Counted from the first letter of the stretch, positions 17,307 through 30,090 are shown. The stretch is 64,000 nt of DNA from Rhizobacter sp. AJA081-3 (GCF_017795745.1 NZ_CP059067.1:4836001-4900000), one strand, 5' to 3'. Numbers and translations: made by a program. Notes: generated by a model from the letters alone, not told the origin.

Positions 17307-19121
17307 TCAGCGCGCCTTCGGCTGGCGCGCCGGATCGACGTCGACGTACTGCCAGAACTGGTTGCCGAACAGCGGGCGGCGGTAGCCGCTCAACCAGGGC
17401 TGGGTGAGGTCGGTGAGCACGCGGTGCACGCTGTACTTCTGCGGCATGTAGGCAGTGACGATCTTCTGCGCCTCGCGCAGCAGCGCCAGCCGCTCGGGGC
17501 CGTCGGGCAGCGCCTGCATCAGGCGGTAGATCTCGTCGAAGCGCTCGTTCTTGAAGCGCGCCAGGTTCTGGCCGCCGGCGCCCGGGCCGTACAGCAGCAG
17601 CAGCGCGCTCTGCACGTCGGGATCGGAGGCCGAGTAGCCAACCTGCCAGATCATGATCTGGCCCGCCCGTGCCATCTTCAGCTGCTCGGGCCACTCGCCC
17701 TTGATGACCTTCAGGCGCAGGCCGAGCGCATCCATGCCCTTCTTCCATATCTCGTCGAACTGGCGTGACAGCGCGTCGGGCTGGGTGGCGTACTCCAGCT
17801 CGAGCGGCGAGCCGTCGGGCATCTCTCGCCAGCCGTCGCCGTCGCGGTCGACGTAGCCGTACAGGTCGAGCAGGGCCTTGGCGCGCCCCGGGTCGTAGTC
17901 GCTGTTCTCCGTCTTGAGCTGCGGGTCGTAGCCCCAGGTGCCCGGCGCCACGATCGTCTGCGCCGGCACGCCCTGGCCGAGGCGAACCAGGTTGATCTCG
18001 CGCCACACGTCCGTGCCCAGGCTGATGGCGCGGCGCAGGGCCACCTTCTCGGGCGCATTGCCGCCGACGACGCGATCCTCCATGTTGAAGTAGAACAGCG
18101 TGCGGTCGGTGTTGACGATGCGCTGCAGCCCCACGCCCTGCTTGGCCAGGTTGGGCGCGAGCTTGCCATTGGGCGCCGCGACGTTGGCGAACTCCAGCGG
18201 CACGGTCAACAGGTCGAACTGCCCGTTCAGGAAGGTCAGCCAGCGCGGCTGACCGACCAGGATGATGCTGATCTCGACGCGGTCGAGCATCGGCAGCGTG
18301 CGGCCGCGAAAGCGCTGCAGCAGCGCCTGGCCCTCGGCGTCGTCGGCGTTCGGACGGACATCGTCCTCGTAGCGCACGGTGCGGAAGCCCGGGTTGCGCT
18401 CGAGCACGATCAAGGAGCCGCGCCGCCAGGCGCCGAGCCGGAACGGCCCCGTGCCCACCGGGTGCGACATGATCTGGTCACCGTAGGCCTCGACCACCTC
18501 GCGCGCCACCGCGCCGATCAGGTCGCCCTGCGCGATCGTGTAGATGAAGCGCGGACGCGGCTTCTCCATCTTGTACTGGATCGTGTAGCGGTCGATGGCA
18601 CGCAGCCCCTCCACCTCGCGGTCGTAGTTGAACGGCGTCTTGTTCTTCAGCGCCTCCTCGCGCAGCGCGTCGACACCGATCACGCCCTCCTCCGCGAAGG
18701 TCGTGTAGTTGGGGCTCTTGGTGGCCGGGTCGTAGTGGCGCTTCCAGGCGTAGACGTAGTCCTGCGCGACCAGCTCACGCTTCCTGCCCTTGAATGCCGG
18801 GTCGTCGGTGAAGTAGATGCCCGGCTTGATGCGGATGGTCCAGGTGCGGAAGTCGTCGCTCACCACCGGCATGCCGTCGGCCGTGTTCGGCGTCACCAGG
18901 AAGGGCCGCGCCAGGTGGTCGTAGTGGTACAGGCCTTCGAAGATGTGGCCGGTGACGTAGCGCGAGTACAGGTCGTTGATCTGCGCCGGATCGAAGCCCG
19001 TCTCGGCGATCGGGAAGGAGTAGCGCAGCACGCGCGGCGCGGCGGCGGCATCCGACGCCTGCACCGCGAACGCCGCAACCCAACCGGCAAGCAGCGCGGC
19101 AAAGCCCCGCAGCAAGCTCAC
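17307..19121 (-). CDS. Peptide/oligopeptide ABC transporter substrate-binding protein (family 5), paralogue 2
   Basis: Starting at GTG 19121, the protein has 604 residues. This start gives a signal peptide (MSLLRGFAALLAGWVAAFAV) and a GTGA overlap with the stop of paralogue 3 at 19118, so it is preferred over longer readings. Family motifs are PIAETGFDPAQINDLYSRYV, SHPVGTGPFRLGAWRRG and YVDRDGDGWREMPDG. It is periplasmic. Close similarity to its neighbours shows tandem duplication followed by divergence. It is probably a receptor with a related but distinct ligand. Confidence 0.9.
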   Translation of the reverse strand: MSLLRGFAALLAGWVAAFAVQASDAAAAPRVLRYSFPIAETGFDPAQINDLYSRYVTGHIFEGLYHYDHLARPFLVTPNTADGMPVVSDDFRTWTIRIKPGIYFTDDPAFKGRKRELVAQDYVYAWKRHYDPATKSPNYTTFAEEGVIGVDALREEALKNKTPFNYDREVEGLRAIDRYTIQYKMEKPRPRFIYTIAQGDLIGAVAREVVEAYGDQIMSHPVGTGPFRLGAWRRGSLIVLERNPGFRTVRYEDDVRPNADDAEGQALLQRFRGRTLPMLDRVEISIILVGQPRWLTFLNGQFDLLTVPLEFANVAAPNGKLAPNLAKQGVGLQRIVNTDRTLFYFNMEDRVVGGNAPEKVALRRAISLGTDVWREINLVRLGQGVPAQTIVAPGTWGYDPQLKTENSDYDPGRAKALLDLYGYVDRDGDGWREMPDGSPLELEYATQPDALSRQFDEIWKKGMDALGLRLKVIKGEWPEQLKMARAGQIMIWQVGYSASDPDVQSALLLLYGPGAGGQNLARFKNERFDEIYRLMQALPDGPERLALLREAQKIVTAYMPQKYSVHRVLTDLTQPWLSGYRRPLFGNQFWQYVDVDPARQPKAR

Positions 19122-20941
19122 TTCGCCTCCCGCTCGCGGATCGCCGGGTCGACGTCGAGGAACTTGTAGAACTCGCGAATGAAGGGGTTGCGCCGGAAGC
19201 CGATCACCCAGGGCTGCATCAGGTCGGTCACGATGCGGTGCGTGCTGAGCTTGTAGGGCACGTAGGCCACCATCATCTTGCTCGCCTCCTCCATCACCCG
19301 GGCGCGCTCGGGGCCGTCTGGCAGGGTGCTCTGCTGCGCGTACAGGGTGTTGAAGGCCGGCAGGTCGAAGCGCGCGTGGTTGGCGCCGCCCTTGTTGGGG
19401 CCGTAGGCGAGCGCCAGGAAGGTGTCGCCGTCGGGTGTGGTGGCCGACCAGGCCACGCCCCACATCATCAGCTTGCCGGTGCGCGAGGCCTTCAGGTTCT
19501 CCGGCCACTTGGCCACCTTGAAGACGATGCGCAGCCCGACCGCCTTCATGCCCTTTTCCCACAGCTCGGCGAGCTGGCGGCTCGACTGGTCTGGCTGGGT
19601 GGCGTACTCCAGCAGCAAGGGCTTGCCATCGGGCTGCTCTCGCCAGCCGTCACCGTCGCGGTCGAGGTAGCCGTACATGTCGAGCAGCGCGCGGGCGCGT
19701 GCCGGATCGTGGTCGCTCATGGTGGTCTTGAGCGCCGGGTTGTAGCCGAAGGACAGCGGCGCGATCGCCGTCTGCGCCGGCACGGCCTGGCTCTTGCGCA
19801 CCAGGCGGATCTCCTTGTCGCTGTCGTAGGCGAGCGCGATGGCGCGGCGCAGCGCCACCTTCTGCGGCGTGTAGCCGCCGACCACCGGGTTGTCCTGGTT
19901 GAACAGTGCCGCCAGCGTGATGTCCACCAGCGGCGAGCGATCCATCGTGATGCCCTTCCTGGCCAGGTTGGGCGCCAGCTTGTCGTTGGGGATGGCCACC
20001 GGCGCGAACTCATTGGGCAGCCGCTCCATCAAGTCGGTCTGGCCGTTCAGGAAGGACAGCCAGCGCGGCTGGGCCTCCTCGATGATGGCGATCTCGACGC
20101 GGTCGAGCATCGGGACGCGGCGGCCCTTGAGCTGCGCGGCGATGGCGATCGAGCGCGGATCGTCGGCCGGCGCCTGCTCGTCGTAGCGCACCTCACGGTA
20201 GGTCGGGTTGCGCGCCAGCACGATGCGCGAACTGCGCCGCCACTCGGCCAGCACGAAGGGTCCGGTGCCCACCGGGTGCTCCATGATCTTGTCGCCGTAG
20301 AACTCGACCACCTCGCGCGCCAGCGCGCCGAAGTTGCCGGCGTCGGTCATCACCTCCTGGTGGAAACGCGGCGCGGCTTCGGCCAGCTTGACCTGGAAGG
20401 TGTAGCGGTCCAGCGTGCGCAGGCCCTCGACCTCGCGGTCGTAGGGGAAGGGCTGCTTGTCCTTGAGCACCTGCTGGCGCAGCTCCGACAGGCCGAGGAT
20501 CTTCGACGCTTCCAGCCGGTACAGGTTGGGGCTGTTCCAGCGCGGGTCGTAGTGGCGCTTGAGGCTGTAGACGTAGTCCTGCGCGACGAGCTCGCGCCTG
20601 GCGCCCTTGAACGCCGGGTCGTCGGCGAAGAAGATGCCCGGCTTGAGGCGGAAGGTGAAGGTGCGGAAGTCCTCGCTGATCTGCGGCATCTCCACCAGCG
20701 TGTTCGGCTTCATCCTGAACGGCCGGTCGAGGAAGTCGAAGGCCAGCGGCGCCTCGATGATGCCGGCCACCACGGTGCGCGAGTACAGGTCGGAGATCTG
20801 CGCCGGGTCGAAGCCGGTCTCGGCGATCGGGAAGGCGTAGCGCAGCACGCGCGGCGCATCGCCTGCCGCGGCGGGCTGGGCCTGGGCGGCGCCGCAGGCC
20901 AGGGCGAACAGCAGGGCCCGGGTCAGGCCTCGGAAGGACAT
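19118..20941 (-). CDS. Peptide/oligopeptide ABC transporter substrate-binding protein (family 5), paralogue 3
   Basis: This 607-residue protein has a clear Sec signal (MSFRGLTRALLFALACGAAQ, cleavage near AQA). Family 5 motifs are PIAETGFDPAQISDLYSRTV, EHPVGTGPFVLAEWRRSSR and YLDRDGDGWREQPDG. It is the first gene of the leftward operon of three receptors plus acetoacetyl-CoA synthetase. It faces the permease operon across a 148-base gap, which should hold both promoters. The ligand is unknown; family 5 binds peptides, nickel, haem or opines. Confidence 0.92.
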   Translation of the reverse strand: MSFRGLTRALLFALACGAAQAQPAAAGDAPRVLRYAFPIAETGFDPAQISDLYSRTVVAGIIEAPLAFDFLDRPFRMKPNTLVEMPQISEDFRTFTFRLKPGIFFADDPAFKGARRELVAQDYVYSLKRHYDPRWNSPNLYRLEASKILGLSELRQQVLKDKQPFPYDREVEGLRTLDRYTFQVKLAEAAPRFHQEVMTDAGNFGALAREVVEFYGDKIMEHPVGTGPFVLAEWRRSSRIVLARNPTYREVRYDEQAPADDPRSIAIAAQLKGRRVPMLDRVEIAIIEEAQPRWLSFLNGQTDLMERLPNEFAPVAIPNDKLAPNLARKGITMDRSPLVDITLAALFNQDNPVVGGYTPQKVALRRAIALAYDSDKEIRLVRKSQAVPAQTAIAPLSFGYNPALKTTMSDHDPARARALLDMYGYLDRDGDGWREQPDGKPLLLEYATQPDQSSRQLAELWEKGMKAVGLRIVFKVAKWPENLKASRTGKLMMWGVAWSATTPDGDTFLALAYGPNKGGANHARFDLPAFNTLYAQQSTLPDGPERARVMEEASKMMVAYVPYKLSTHRIVTDLMQPWVIGFRRNPFIREFYKFLDVDPAIREREAK

Positions 20942-21089
20942 CGCTGGTTCTCCAGGATCTGAATCGGCCGAAGTCTATGCGCTGATGGCATGCGAGTTGC
21001 GTGCGGGGTCACGAGGGCAAACACCGGGGCGAGGGGGCTTTGCCCGGGCCCTAGACTCGCGCCTGCATTCTTCTGGAGATCCCGAGCGC

Positions 21090-22028
21090 ATGGCCGCTTA
21101 CCTGATCCGGCGCCTTTGGCAGATGATCCCGACCCTGTTCGGCGTCGTGCTGCTGGTGTTCTTCCTGTTCAAGGCCTTCGGCGGCGACCCGGCCGAGATC
21201 CTCGGCGGCCTGTCGGCCTCGCCCGAGCAGATCCAGGCCATCCGCACGCAGCTCGGCCTGAACGAGCCGTGGTGGGTGCAGCTGGGCATCTTCCTCAAGC
21301 AGATCGTCAGCTTCGACTGGGGCCGCAGCTGGGCCACCAACGAATCGGTGGCCAACCTGTTCGCGACAAGGCTGCCGGCCACGCTGACGGTGATGGTGCC
21401 CATCCTGCTGCTCGACACCCTGCTGGCCATCCCCATCGCGCTGCTGGTGGCCTACCTGCGCGGCTCGCTGACCGACCGCAGCATCATGGTCGCCACCACC
21501 ATCGCGCTGTCGATCTCCTTCCTCGTCTACGTGATCGTCGGCCAGTACGTCTTCGCCTTCCAGCTCGGCTGGTTCCCGGTGCAGGGCTGGACGGACAGCC
21601 TGGCCACCAACCTGTTCGTCTACACGCCGCTGCCGGTGCTGCTGGCCGTGATGGTGGGCGTGGCGCCGCAGACGCGGCTGTACCGCACCTTCTTCCTCGA
21701 CGAGATCGGCCAGGACTACGTGCGCACCGCGCGCGCCAAGGGCCTGACCGAGCCGCGCATCCTGCTCAGCCACGTGATGCGCAACGCCATGATCCCCATC
21801 CTCACCAACGTGGCGGTGTCGCTGCCGGGCATCTTCGTCGGCTCCTTCCTGATCGAGGTGTTCTTCTCCATCCCGGGCCTGGGCCGCGAAGTGCTGCTGG
21901 CGGTCAACCGCAGCGACTACCCGGTCATCCAGGCGGTGACGATCTACCTGGCCGTCATCACGATGGTCGTGAACCTGGCCACCGACGTGCTCTACAAGCT
22001 GGTCGATCCACGGGTGGTGCTCAAGTGA
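21090..22028 (+). CDS. ABC transporter permease, DppB/YejB-like
   Basis: From ATG 21090 (MAAYLIRRLWQMIPTLFGVV) the protein has 312 residues, with a GGAG Shine-Dalgarno 12-16 bases upstream. It has about six hydrophobic helices. The cytoplasmic EAA-type loop reads DEIGQDYVRTARAKGLTEPR, and SIPGLGREVLLAV is typical of DppB/OppB. It forms the inner-membrane channel with the next gene. The stop overlaps the GTG of the second permease by 4 bases. A TAGACT box at about 21052 may be the -10 element. Confidence 0.92.
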   Translation: MAAYLIRRLWQMIPTLFGVVLLVFFLFKAFGGDPAEILGGLSASPEQIQAIRTQLGLNEPWWVQLGIFLKQIVSFDWGRSWATNESVANLFATRLPATLTVMVPILLLDTLLAIPIALLVAYLRGSLTDRSIMVATTIALSISFLVYVIVGQYVFAFQLGWFPVQGWTDSLATNLFVYTPLPVLLAVMVGVAPQTRLYRTFFLDEIGQDYVRTARAKGLTEPRILLSHVMRNAMIPILTNVAVSLPGIFVGSFLIEVFFSIPGLGREVLLAVNRSDYPVIQAVTIYLAVITMVVNLATDVLYKLVDPRVVLK

Positions 22029-23064
22029 GCGCCGTACTTGCCACACCGGGGGCCGCGACACGCTCCGAGGGCGTCTGGGCCGCGGCCTGGCGGCGCTTCC
22101 AGGGCGACCGCGTCGGGATGGTCTCGATGGTCATCGTGGCCGGCTTCGCGGTGCTGATGGCGCTGGCCGGCCTGGGCCTGGTGGCCGCCGACTGGCAGCT
22201 CGAGAAGGGCGTGCCCAACGCACCACCGACCTTCATGGGCCCGGCCAAGAAGGAGGCCAGCGCGGCGATCCCGGTGCCCACCGGCCCGAACGTCGACATC
22301 TCGGCCGTCGACCCGCTCGCGCCGCGTTACGCCGAGTGGACCGAGCTGGCCAAGAAGTACCAGACCACCGAGGCCGCACGCGCCGAGACGCTGCCCTTCG
22401 GCGGCGACCGGCTCGGCCGCGACGTGCTGTCCAAGGCCATCAAGGGCGCGCAGATCTCGGTGTTCGTCGGCGTGCTGGCCGCGCTGGTGGCCACGCTGAT
22501 CGGCACCGTGCTCGGCGCGCTCGCGGGATTCTTCGGCGGGCGTATGGGCGACTTCCTCGAGTGGCTCTACAACGTGTTCACCTCGATCCCGGGCATCCTG
22601 CTGATCTTCGCCTTCGCGGCGGTGGCTGGGCGCGGCGTGCAGTCGGTGGTGCTGATCCTGGGCCTGACCGGCTGGACAGGCATCTACCGCCTGGTGCGCG
22701 CCGAGTTCCTCAAGCATTCGGTGCGCGAGTACGTGCGTGCCGCCGAGGCGGTGGGCGCCAGCGCCGCCTCGCGCATCTTCCGGCACATCCTGCCCAACGT
22801 GAGTCACGTGATCCTCGTGCAGCTGTCCATCCTGGTGGTGGGCTTCATCAAGGCCGAGGTGATCCTGTCGTACCTGGGGCTGGGCGTGAGCGTCGACCAG
22901 GTCAGCTGGGGCACCATGCTCGCCGAGGCGCAGAGCGAGCTGATCCTCGGCCACTGGTGGCAGCTGGCGGCGGCGACGCTGTTCATGGCGGTGTTCGTCA
23001 CTGCCTTCTCGCTGATGACCGATGCGCTTCGCGATGCGCTCGATCCCAAGCTGCGCGGAGCGGA

Positions 23065-23068
<4 letters not shown>
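22025..23068 (+). CDS. ABC transporter permease, DppC/YejE-like
   Basis: GTG at 22025 starts a 347-residue protein, with a GTGA overlap with the first permease. One helix near the N-terminus is followed by a periplasmic insert of about 90 residues, longer than in DppC and similar to YejE. After the insert come FGGDRLGRDVLSKAIKGAQI, the EAA-type loop EYVRAAEAVGASAASRIFRH, and LSYLGLGVSVDQVSWGTML. It pairs with the upstream permease. The stop overlaps the ATPase start (ATGA). Confidence 0.92.
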
Positions 23069-24762
<1,694 letters not shown>

Positions 24763-24905
24763 TCGGTCCAGGCCGCGACCGGATTGGTCGGGCTTGTATC
24801 GAAGTACTTACATAGCAGCCGCTTTTTGGAGGGGGCGGTGTGGCGGCGCTTCCAAAACCGGTCTCATTCCGTGACTTTTGCCACAGTGGCGAAGCTGCTC
24901 CGGGA

Positions 24906-24920
24906 TGGCACAGACGTTGC
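24906..24920 (+). promoter_or_regulatory. Canonical sigma-54 (-24/-12) promoter
   Basis: TGGCAC at 24906-24911 and TTGC at 24917-24920 match the RpoN consensus TGGCAC-N5-TTGC exactly, including the invariant GG/GC spacing. Transcription would start near 24932, about 70 bases before the first small ORF. An 11-bp palindrome GCCACAGTGGC at 24880-24890 lies just upstream. The region 24763-24905 holds no gene and is less GC-rich than its surroundings, as expected for a regulatory region. Confidence 0.65.
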
Positions 24921-25001
24921 GCTATCGCGCTCACAGGACCGGAACGCGCGACCCCAGGCCGAAGCGCTCCGCCGAACACCCACCGGACGTCGTTGCCCAC
25001 C

Positions 25002-25223
25002 ATGCCTCAGACCCGCCCCCAAGCCGCTCCCGCCACCCGCCGCCTGCGTCCGGCGAGCCCGCATTGCCGCGGCGGCGCCTCGTCGCTGCTTCGCCTGGCC
25101 AACCCGGCCTCGCCGCGCCTGCCCAAGGCACCCGAGCTGTCGGACTGGGTGGCGCGCGCGGCCAGCATGCTCGGGCTGGGCGCCGAGACGCGGCCGGCCT
25201 TCGCGGCGAGCGAGTTCCGCTGA
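25002..25223 (+). CDS. Small hypothetical protein, 73 residues
   Basis: This open frame from ATG 25002 has the strong third-position GC bias of the surrounding real genes. The protein is basic and Ala/Pro/Arg-rich at the N-terminus, ending in a more ordered segment with an amphipathic helix (ELSDWVARAASMLGLG). I do not recognise it. No good Shine-Dalgarno precedes it. It is the first frame downstream of the sigma-54 promoter, which raises the chance that it is real. An alternative is that the transcript acts mainly as RNA. Confidence 0.45.
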   Translation: MPQTRPQAAPATRRLRPASPHCRGGASSLLRLANPASPRLPKAPELSDWVARAASMLGLGAETRPAFAASEFR

Positions 25224-25245
25224 ACGACCCGGATTCGAGGCCACC

Positions 25246-25410
25246 ATGCCACCGATCGCACTGACCCCCGCAGCCCGCCTGGCGGCACCGACCCCGGTGC
25301 GGCCCGCCACGGTCAAGCCGGCGCCCGCGCCGCGCCAGAACCAGGTGCTGCAGACCGGCCGAGCGCCGGCACAACTCTCGCTGTTCCTGCGCCCGAGCGG
25401 CGCACGCTGA
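25246..25410 (+). CDS. Small hypothetical protein, 54 residues
   Basis: The ATG at 25246 is preceded by a weak GAGG 6-9 bases upstream. The product is Pro/Ala-rich and basic, with a hydrophobic tail (APAQLSLFLRPSGAR). Codon use fits the genome. It follows the 73-residue frame by 22 bases, is probably on the same sigma-54-driven transcript, and is followed by a terminator-like hairpin at 25441. I see no known family, signal peptide or motif. Confidence 0.4.
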   Translation: MPPIALTPAARLAAPTPVRPATVKPAPAPRQNQVLQTGRAPAQLSLFLRPSGAR

Positions 25411-25440
25411 AAGGTTTTCGCGGACTGACACCTGTCCACC

Positions 25441-25510
25441 AGGGAAGCGGGCGAGCCGGGGAGGTTGAGAGCGAGCCCTGAGCCACACGTCCCGCTTCCC
25501 TTCTTTTTTC
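25441..25510 (+). terminator. Long-loop hairpin with T-rich tail, probable intrinsic terminator
   Basis: AGGGAAGCGGG (25441-25451) is perfectly complementary to CCCGCTTCCCT (25491-25501) and is followed by TTCTTTTTTCCC. The 39-base loop is long for an intrinsic terminator, so efficiency is uncertain. It sits between the second small ORF and the Bug receptor gene. Confidence 0.55.
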
Positions 25511-25603
25511 CCAGTGGCCCGCGCTGCCGGGAAAAGCCTCTGCCGGACCCTGCTGCCGGCGCAGGACACTCCAGGGATCCCACGACCCTGCGAGGATCCC
25601 GAC

Positions 25604-26596
25604 ATGAGCTTGCCCCTTCGCCGCCGCCTGCTCGCCGCCACGGCCGCCGCGCTGCTCCCCCTCCCGCTGTTCGCCCAGACCGCCTGGCCCTCCAAGCCGG
25701 TGCGCATCGTCGTGCCCTTCGCCGCAGGCGGCACCACCGACATCCTGGCGCGGGCGCTCGCCCCCGAGTTGAGCAAGGCCTTCGGCCAGCCCTTCATCAT
25801 CGAGAACAAGCCGGGCGCGGGCGGCAACGTCGGCGCCGACAACGTGGCGAAATCGGCCCCCGATGGCTACTCGCTGCTGATGGGCACGGTGGGCACGCAC
25901 GCCATCAACCCGGCGCTGTACCCGAAGATGCCGTATGACCACGTGAAGGACTTCGCCCCCGTCACGCTGGTGGCCGGCGTCCCCAACGTGCTGGTGATGA
26001 ACCCGGCCAAGGCCGATGCCTACGGCATCAAGAGCGTGCCCGACCTGGTCCGCTATGCGAAGGCCAACCCCGGCAAGCTGAACATGGCCAGCAGCGGCAA
26101 CGGCACCTCGATCCACCTGTCGGGCGAGCTGTTCAAGACGATGACCGGCACCTTCATGGTCCACTTCCCGTACCGCGGCTCGGGCCCGGCGCTGCTCGAC
26201 CTGATCGGTGGCAACATGGACCTGATGTTCGACAACCTGCCCTCGGCGATGCCGCAGATCAAGGCCGGCAAGCTCAAGGCCCTGGCCGTCACCAGCGCCG
26301 AGCGCAGCGCCGCCGTGCCCGAGCTGCCGACGATCGCCGAGGCCGGGCCGGTGAAGGGCTTCGAGGCGAGCTCCTGGTTCGGCCTGCTCGCGCCGGCCGG
26401 CACGCCGGCCGACATCGTCAGCCGCCTCCAGCAGGAAACCGCCAAGGCGCTCGGTGCCCCGGCGCTGAAGGAGCGACTGCTGTCGCAGGGCGCGATCCCC
26501 AGCGGCATGAGCCCGGCCGACTTCACGAAGCTGATCACGGCCGAGACGAAGAAGTGGGCCGAGGTGGTGAAGGCCTCAGGAGCCAAGGTCGACTGA
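25604..26596 (+). CDS. Tripartite tricarboxylate transporter receptor (Bug/TctC family)
   Basis: The start is ATG 25604, with a GAGGA motif about 9 bases upstream, giving 330 residues. A Sec signal ([20 protein letters not shown], cleavage after FAQ) precedes Bug-family motifs. These are [38 protein letters not shown], and the late [10 protein letters not shown]. It is a periplasmic receptor for carboxylates or similar small molecules. No TctA/TctB membrane subunits lie nearby, as is common for the many orphan Bug proteins of Burkholderiales. The stop is immediately followed by the sulP start. Confidence 0.93.
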   Translation: MSLPLRRRLLAATAAALLPLPLFAQTAWPSKPVRIVVPFAAGGTTDILARALAPELSKAFGQPFIIENKPGAGGNVGADNVAKSAPDGYSLLMGTVGTHAINPALYPKMPYDHVKDFAPVTLVAGVPNVLVMNPAKADAYGIKSVPDLVRYAKANPGKLNMASSGNGTSIHLSGELFKTMTGTFMVHFPYRGSGPALLDLIGGNMDLMFDNLPSAMPQIKAGKLKALAVTSAERSAAVPELPTIAEAGPVKGFEASSWFGLLAPAGTPADIVSRLQQETAKALGAPALKERLLSQGAIPSGMSPADFTKLITAETKKWAEVVKASGAKVD

Positions 26597-28282
26597 ATGT
26601 GGGAGACGCTGCGGGCGTATCGACGGCTTGACTTGCGCGACGACCTCGTCGCCGCCTTCATCGTCGCGATCCTGCTGATCCCGCAGAGCCTGGCCTACGC
26701 GCTGCTGGCCGGGTTGCCGCCGCAGGTGGGCGTGTATGCCAGCCTGCTGCCGATGGCGGCGTACGCGGCGCTCGGCTCGTCCCGCGTCAACTCGGTCGGG
26801 CCGGTGGCGGTGGTGGCGCTGCTCACCGCCCAGGCGATCGCGCCGGTGCTGGCCGACGGCACGCCGGCCACGGCGGCCGCCCTGGTGCTGGCGGCCGAGG
26901 CCGGGCTGCTGCTCGGCGCGGCGGCGCTGTTCCGCCTCGACGCGCTGGCGGCCTTGCTGAGCACGCCGGTGCTGCATGGATTCTCGACCGGGGCGGCACT
27001 GGCCATCTCGCTGTCGCAACTTCCGGCGCTGCTGGGCAGCCCGGCGCGCGGCTTCACGGCGCCGGACGTGATCGGCTCCTGGTGGCATGCCGACGTGGCA
27101 GGCCATGCCCTCACCGCGGCCTTCGGCCTGGGTGCGCTGGCGCTGCTGGTGCTGGCGCGCCGGCATGCCAGGGCCCTGCTCGCACGCTGGCTCGCGCCGG
27201 CCACGGCCTCGGTGTTGTCGCGCTGTGCGCCGCTGGTGGTGGTCGCGGTGGGCATCGGTGTGGCCTGGGCGCTGGCGGCCGACACACGCGGCGTGGCCCT
27301 GGTCGGCGCCCTGCCGCCCTTTGCCCTGCACCTGGCGCTGCCGCCACTGGACGCCGCGCTGTGGTGGCGGCTGCTGCCCAGCGCCGTGCCGTTGGCCCTG
27401 GTCACCTTCGTCAGCAGCCTGGCCGTCTCGGAGGGGCTGGCGCTGCGCCGGCGCGAGCAGGTCGATGCCCGCCGCGAGCTCACCGGCCTGGCCGCCGCCG
27501 ACCTGGTGGCGGCCTGCTCGGCCGGCATGCCCATCGGCGGCAGCTTCTCGCGCGGCGCCCTGAACGCCGAGGCCGGGGCACGCACGCGTGCCAGCGGCGC
27601 CTGGGCCGCGCTGCTGATGGCGCTGGCCATGTTGCTGCTGACGGCTCCACTGGCCTGGCTGCCCCGTGCGGTGCTCGCCGCGAGCATCATCATCGCGGTG
27701 ATGGGCGTGGTCGAGTGGCGCGCCTTTGCGGAGGCCTGGCGCTACTCGCGCAGCGAATGTGCCTTGATGGCGGTGGTGGGCCTGCTCACGCTGATGGTGA
27801 GCTCGGAAGCGGCTTTGGCCGCCGGCGTGGCCTTGTCGATCGGGCTGCTGCTGCAGCGCAGCGCCAACCCGCACGTGGCACGCATCGGCCGCGTGGGCGA
27901 GACGGAGCACTATCGCAACGTCGACCGCTACGACGCGCAGAGCACGCCCGGCATGCTGGCACTGCGCATCGACGAGAGCCTGGTGTTCACCAACGCGCGG
28001 CGCCTGACCAGCGTGGTGGCGCAGCACCTGGCCACGCTGCCCGACACGCGCCGCGTGGTGCTGCTGATGTCGCCGGTGAACGCGATCGACTTCAGCGCGC
28101 TGGAGGCGCTGCGAGCCCTGCACGAGGTGCTGGCCGAGCGCGGCATCCGCCTGGACCTGTCGGAGGTGAAGGGCCCGGTGCTCGACCGGCTTCGTGCCGG
28201 CGCCTGGGACCAGTGGTTCCAGGGCCGTGTCTTCCTCAGCCACCACCAGGGCATGCTGGACGTGGACGGACGCGGGCCCTGA
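26597..28282 (+). CDS. SulP-family anion permease with C-terminal STAS domain
   Basis: This 561-residue protein has its ATG directly abutting the Bug stop. The N-terminal sulfate-transporter domain has about ten to twelve helices with IPQSLAYALLAGLPPQVGVY and SSRVNSVGPVAVVALL. The middle carries GSFSRGALNAEAGARTRASG. The C-terminal 120 residues are a STAS domain (LALRIDESLVFTNARRL and MSPVNAIDFSALEALRAL). SulP proteins move sulfate, bicarbonate or dicarboxylates across the inner membrane. The Bug neighbour suggests an organic anion, but that is inference. It converges with the acyl-CoA synthetase. Confidence 0.92.
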   Translation: MWETLRAYRRLDLRDDLVAAFIVAILLIPQSLAYALLAGLPPQVGVYASLLPMAAYAALGSSRVNSVGPVAVVALLTAQAIAPVLADGTPATAAALVLAAEAGLLLGAAALFRLDALAALLSTPVLHGFSTGAALAISLSQLPALLGSPARGFTAPDVIGSWWHADVAGHALTAAFGLGALALLVLARRHARALLARWLAPATASVLSRCAPLVVVAVGIGVAWALAADTRGVALVGALPPFALHLALPPLDAALWWRLLPSAVPLALVTFVSSLAVSEGLALRRREQVDARRELTGLAAADLVAACSAGMPIGGSFSRGALNAEAGARTRASGAWAALLMALAMLLLTAPLAWLPRAVLAASIIIAVMGVVEWRAFAEAWRYSRSECALMAVVGLLTLMVSSEAALAAGVALSIGLLLQRSANPHVARIGRVGETEHYRNVDRYDAQSTPGMLALRIDESLVFTNARRLTSVVAQHLATLPDTRRVVLLMSPVNAIDFSALEALRALHEVLAERGIRLDLSEVKGPVLDRLRAGAWDQWFQGRVFLSHHQGMLDVDGRGP

Positions 28283-28309
28283 CGCGCTGTTCGGCCCGCG
28301 TCGCCAGGC

Positions 28310-29995
<1,686 letters not shown>

Positions 29996-30090
29996 GCACT
30001 GCTCCTTTGCGGCCGCCACGCTAGTGGAAGCGCGCCGCGGCGCCTACGGGGTTGACCCGCGCGTAGGGTGATGACTCCACACCATCGCCA

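Noticed and set aside
15506-20941. EF-hand-like D-x-D-G-D-G-W-R-E loops in all three receptors as a novel calcium site
   Set aside because: Very similar loops are widespread in family 5 binding proteins, so this is a family trait and not new.
20942-21089. A specific promoter pair between the receptor and permease operons
   Set aside because: Promoters must be here, and TAGACT-like -10 boxes exist in both directions, but no convincing -35 partner at proper spacing could be chosen.
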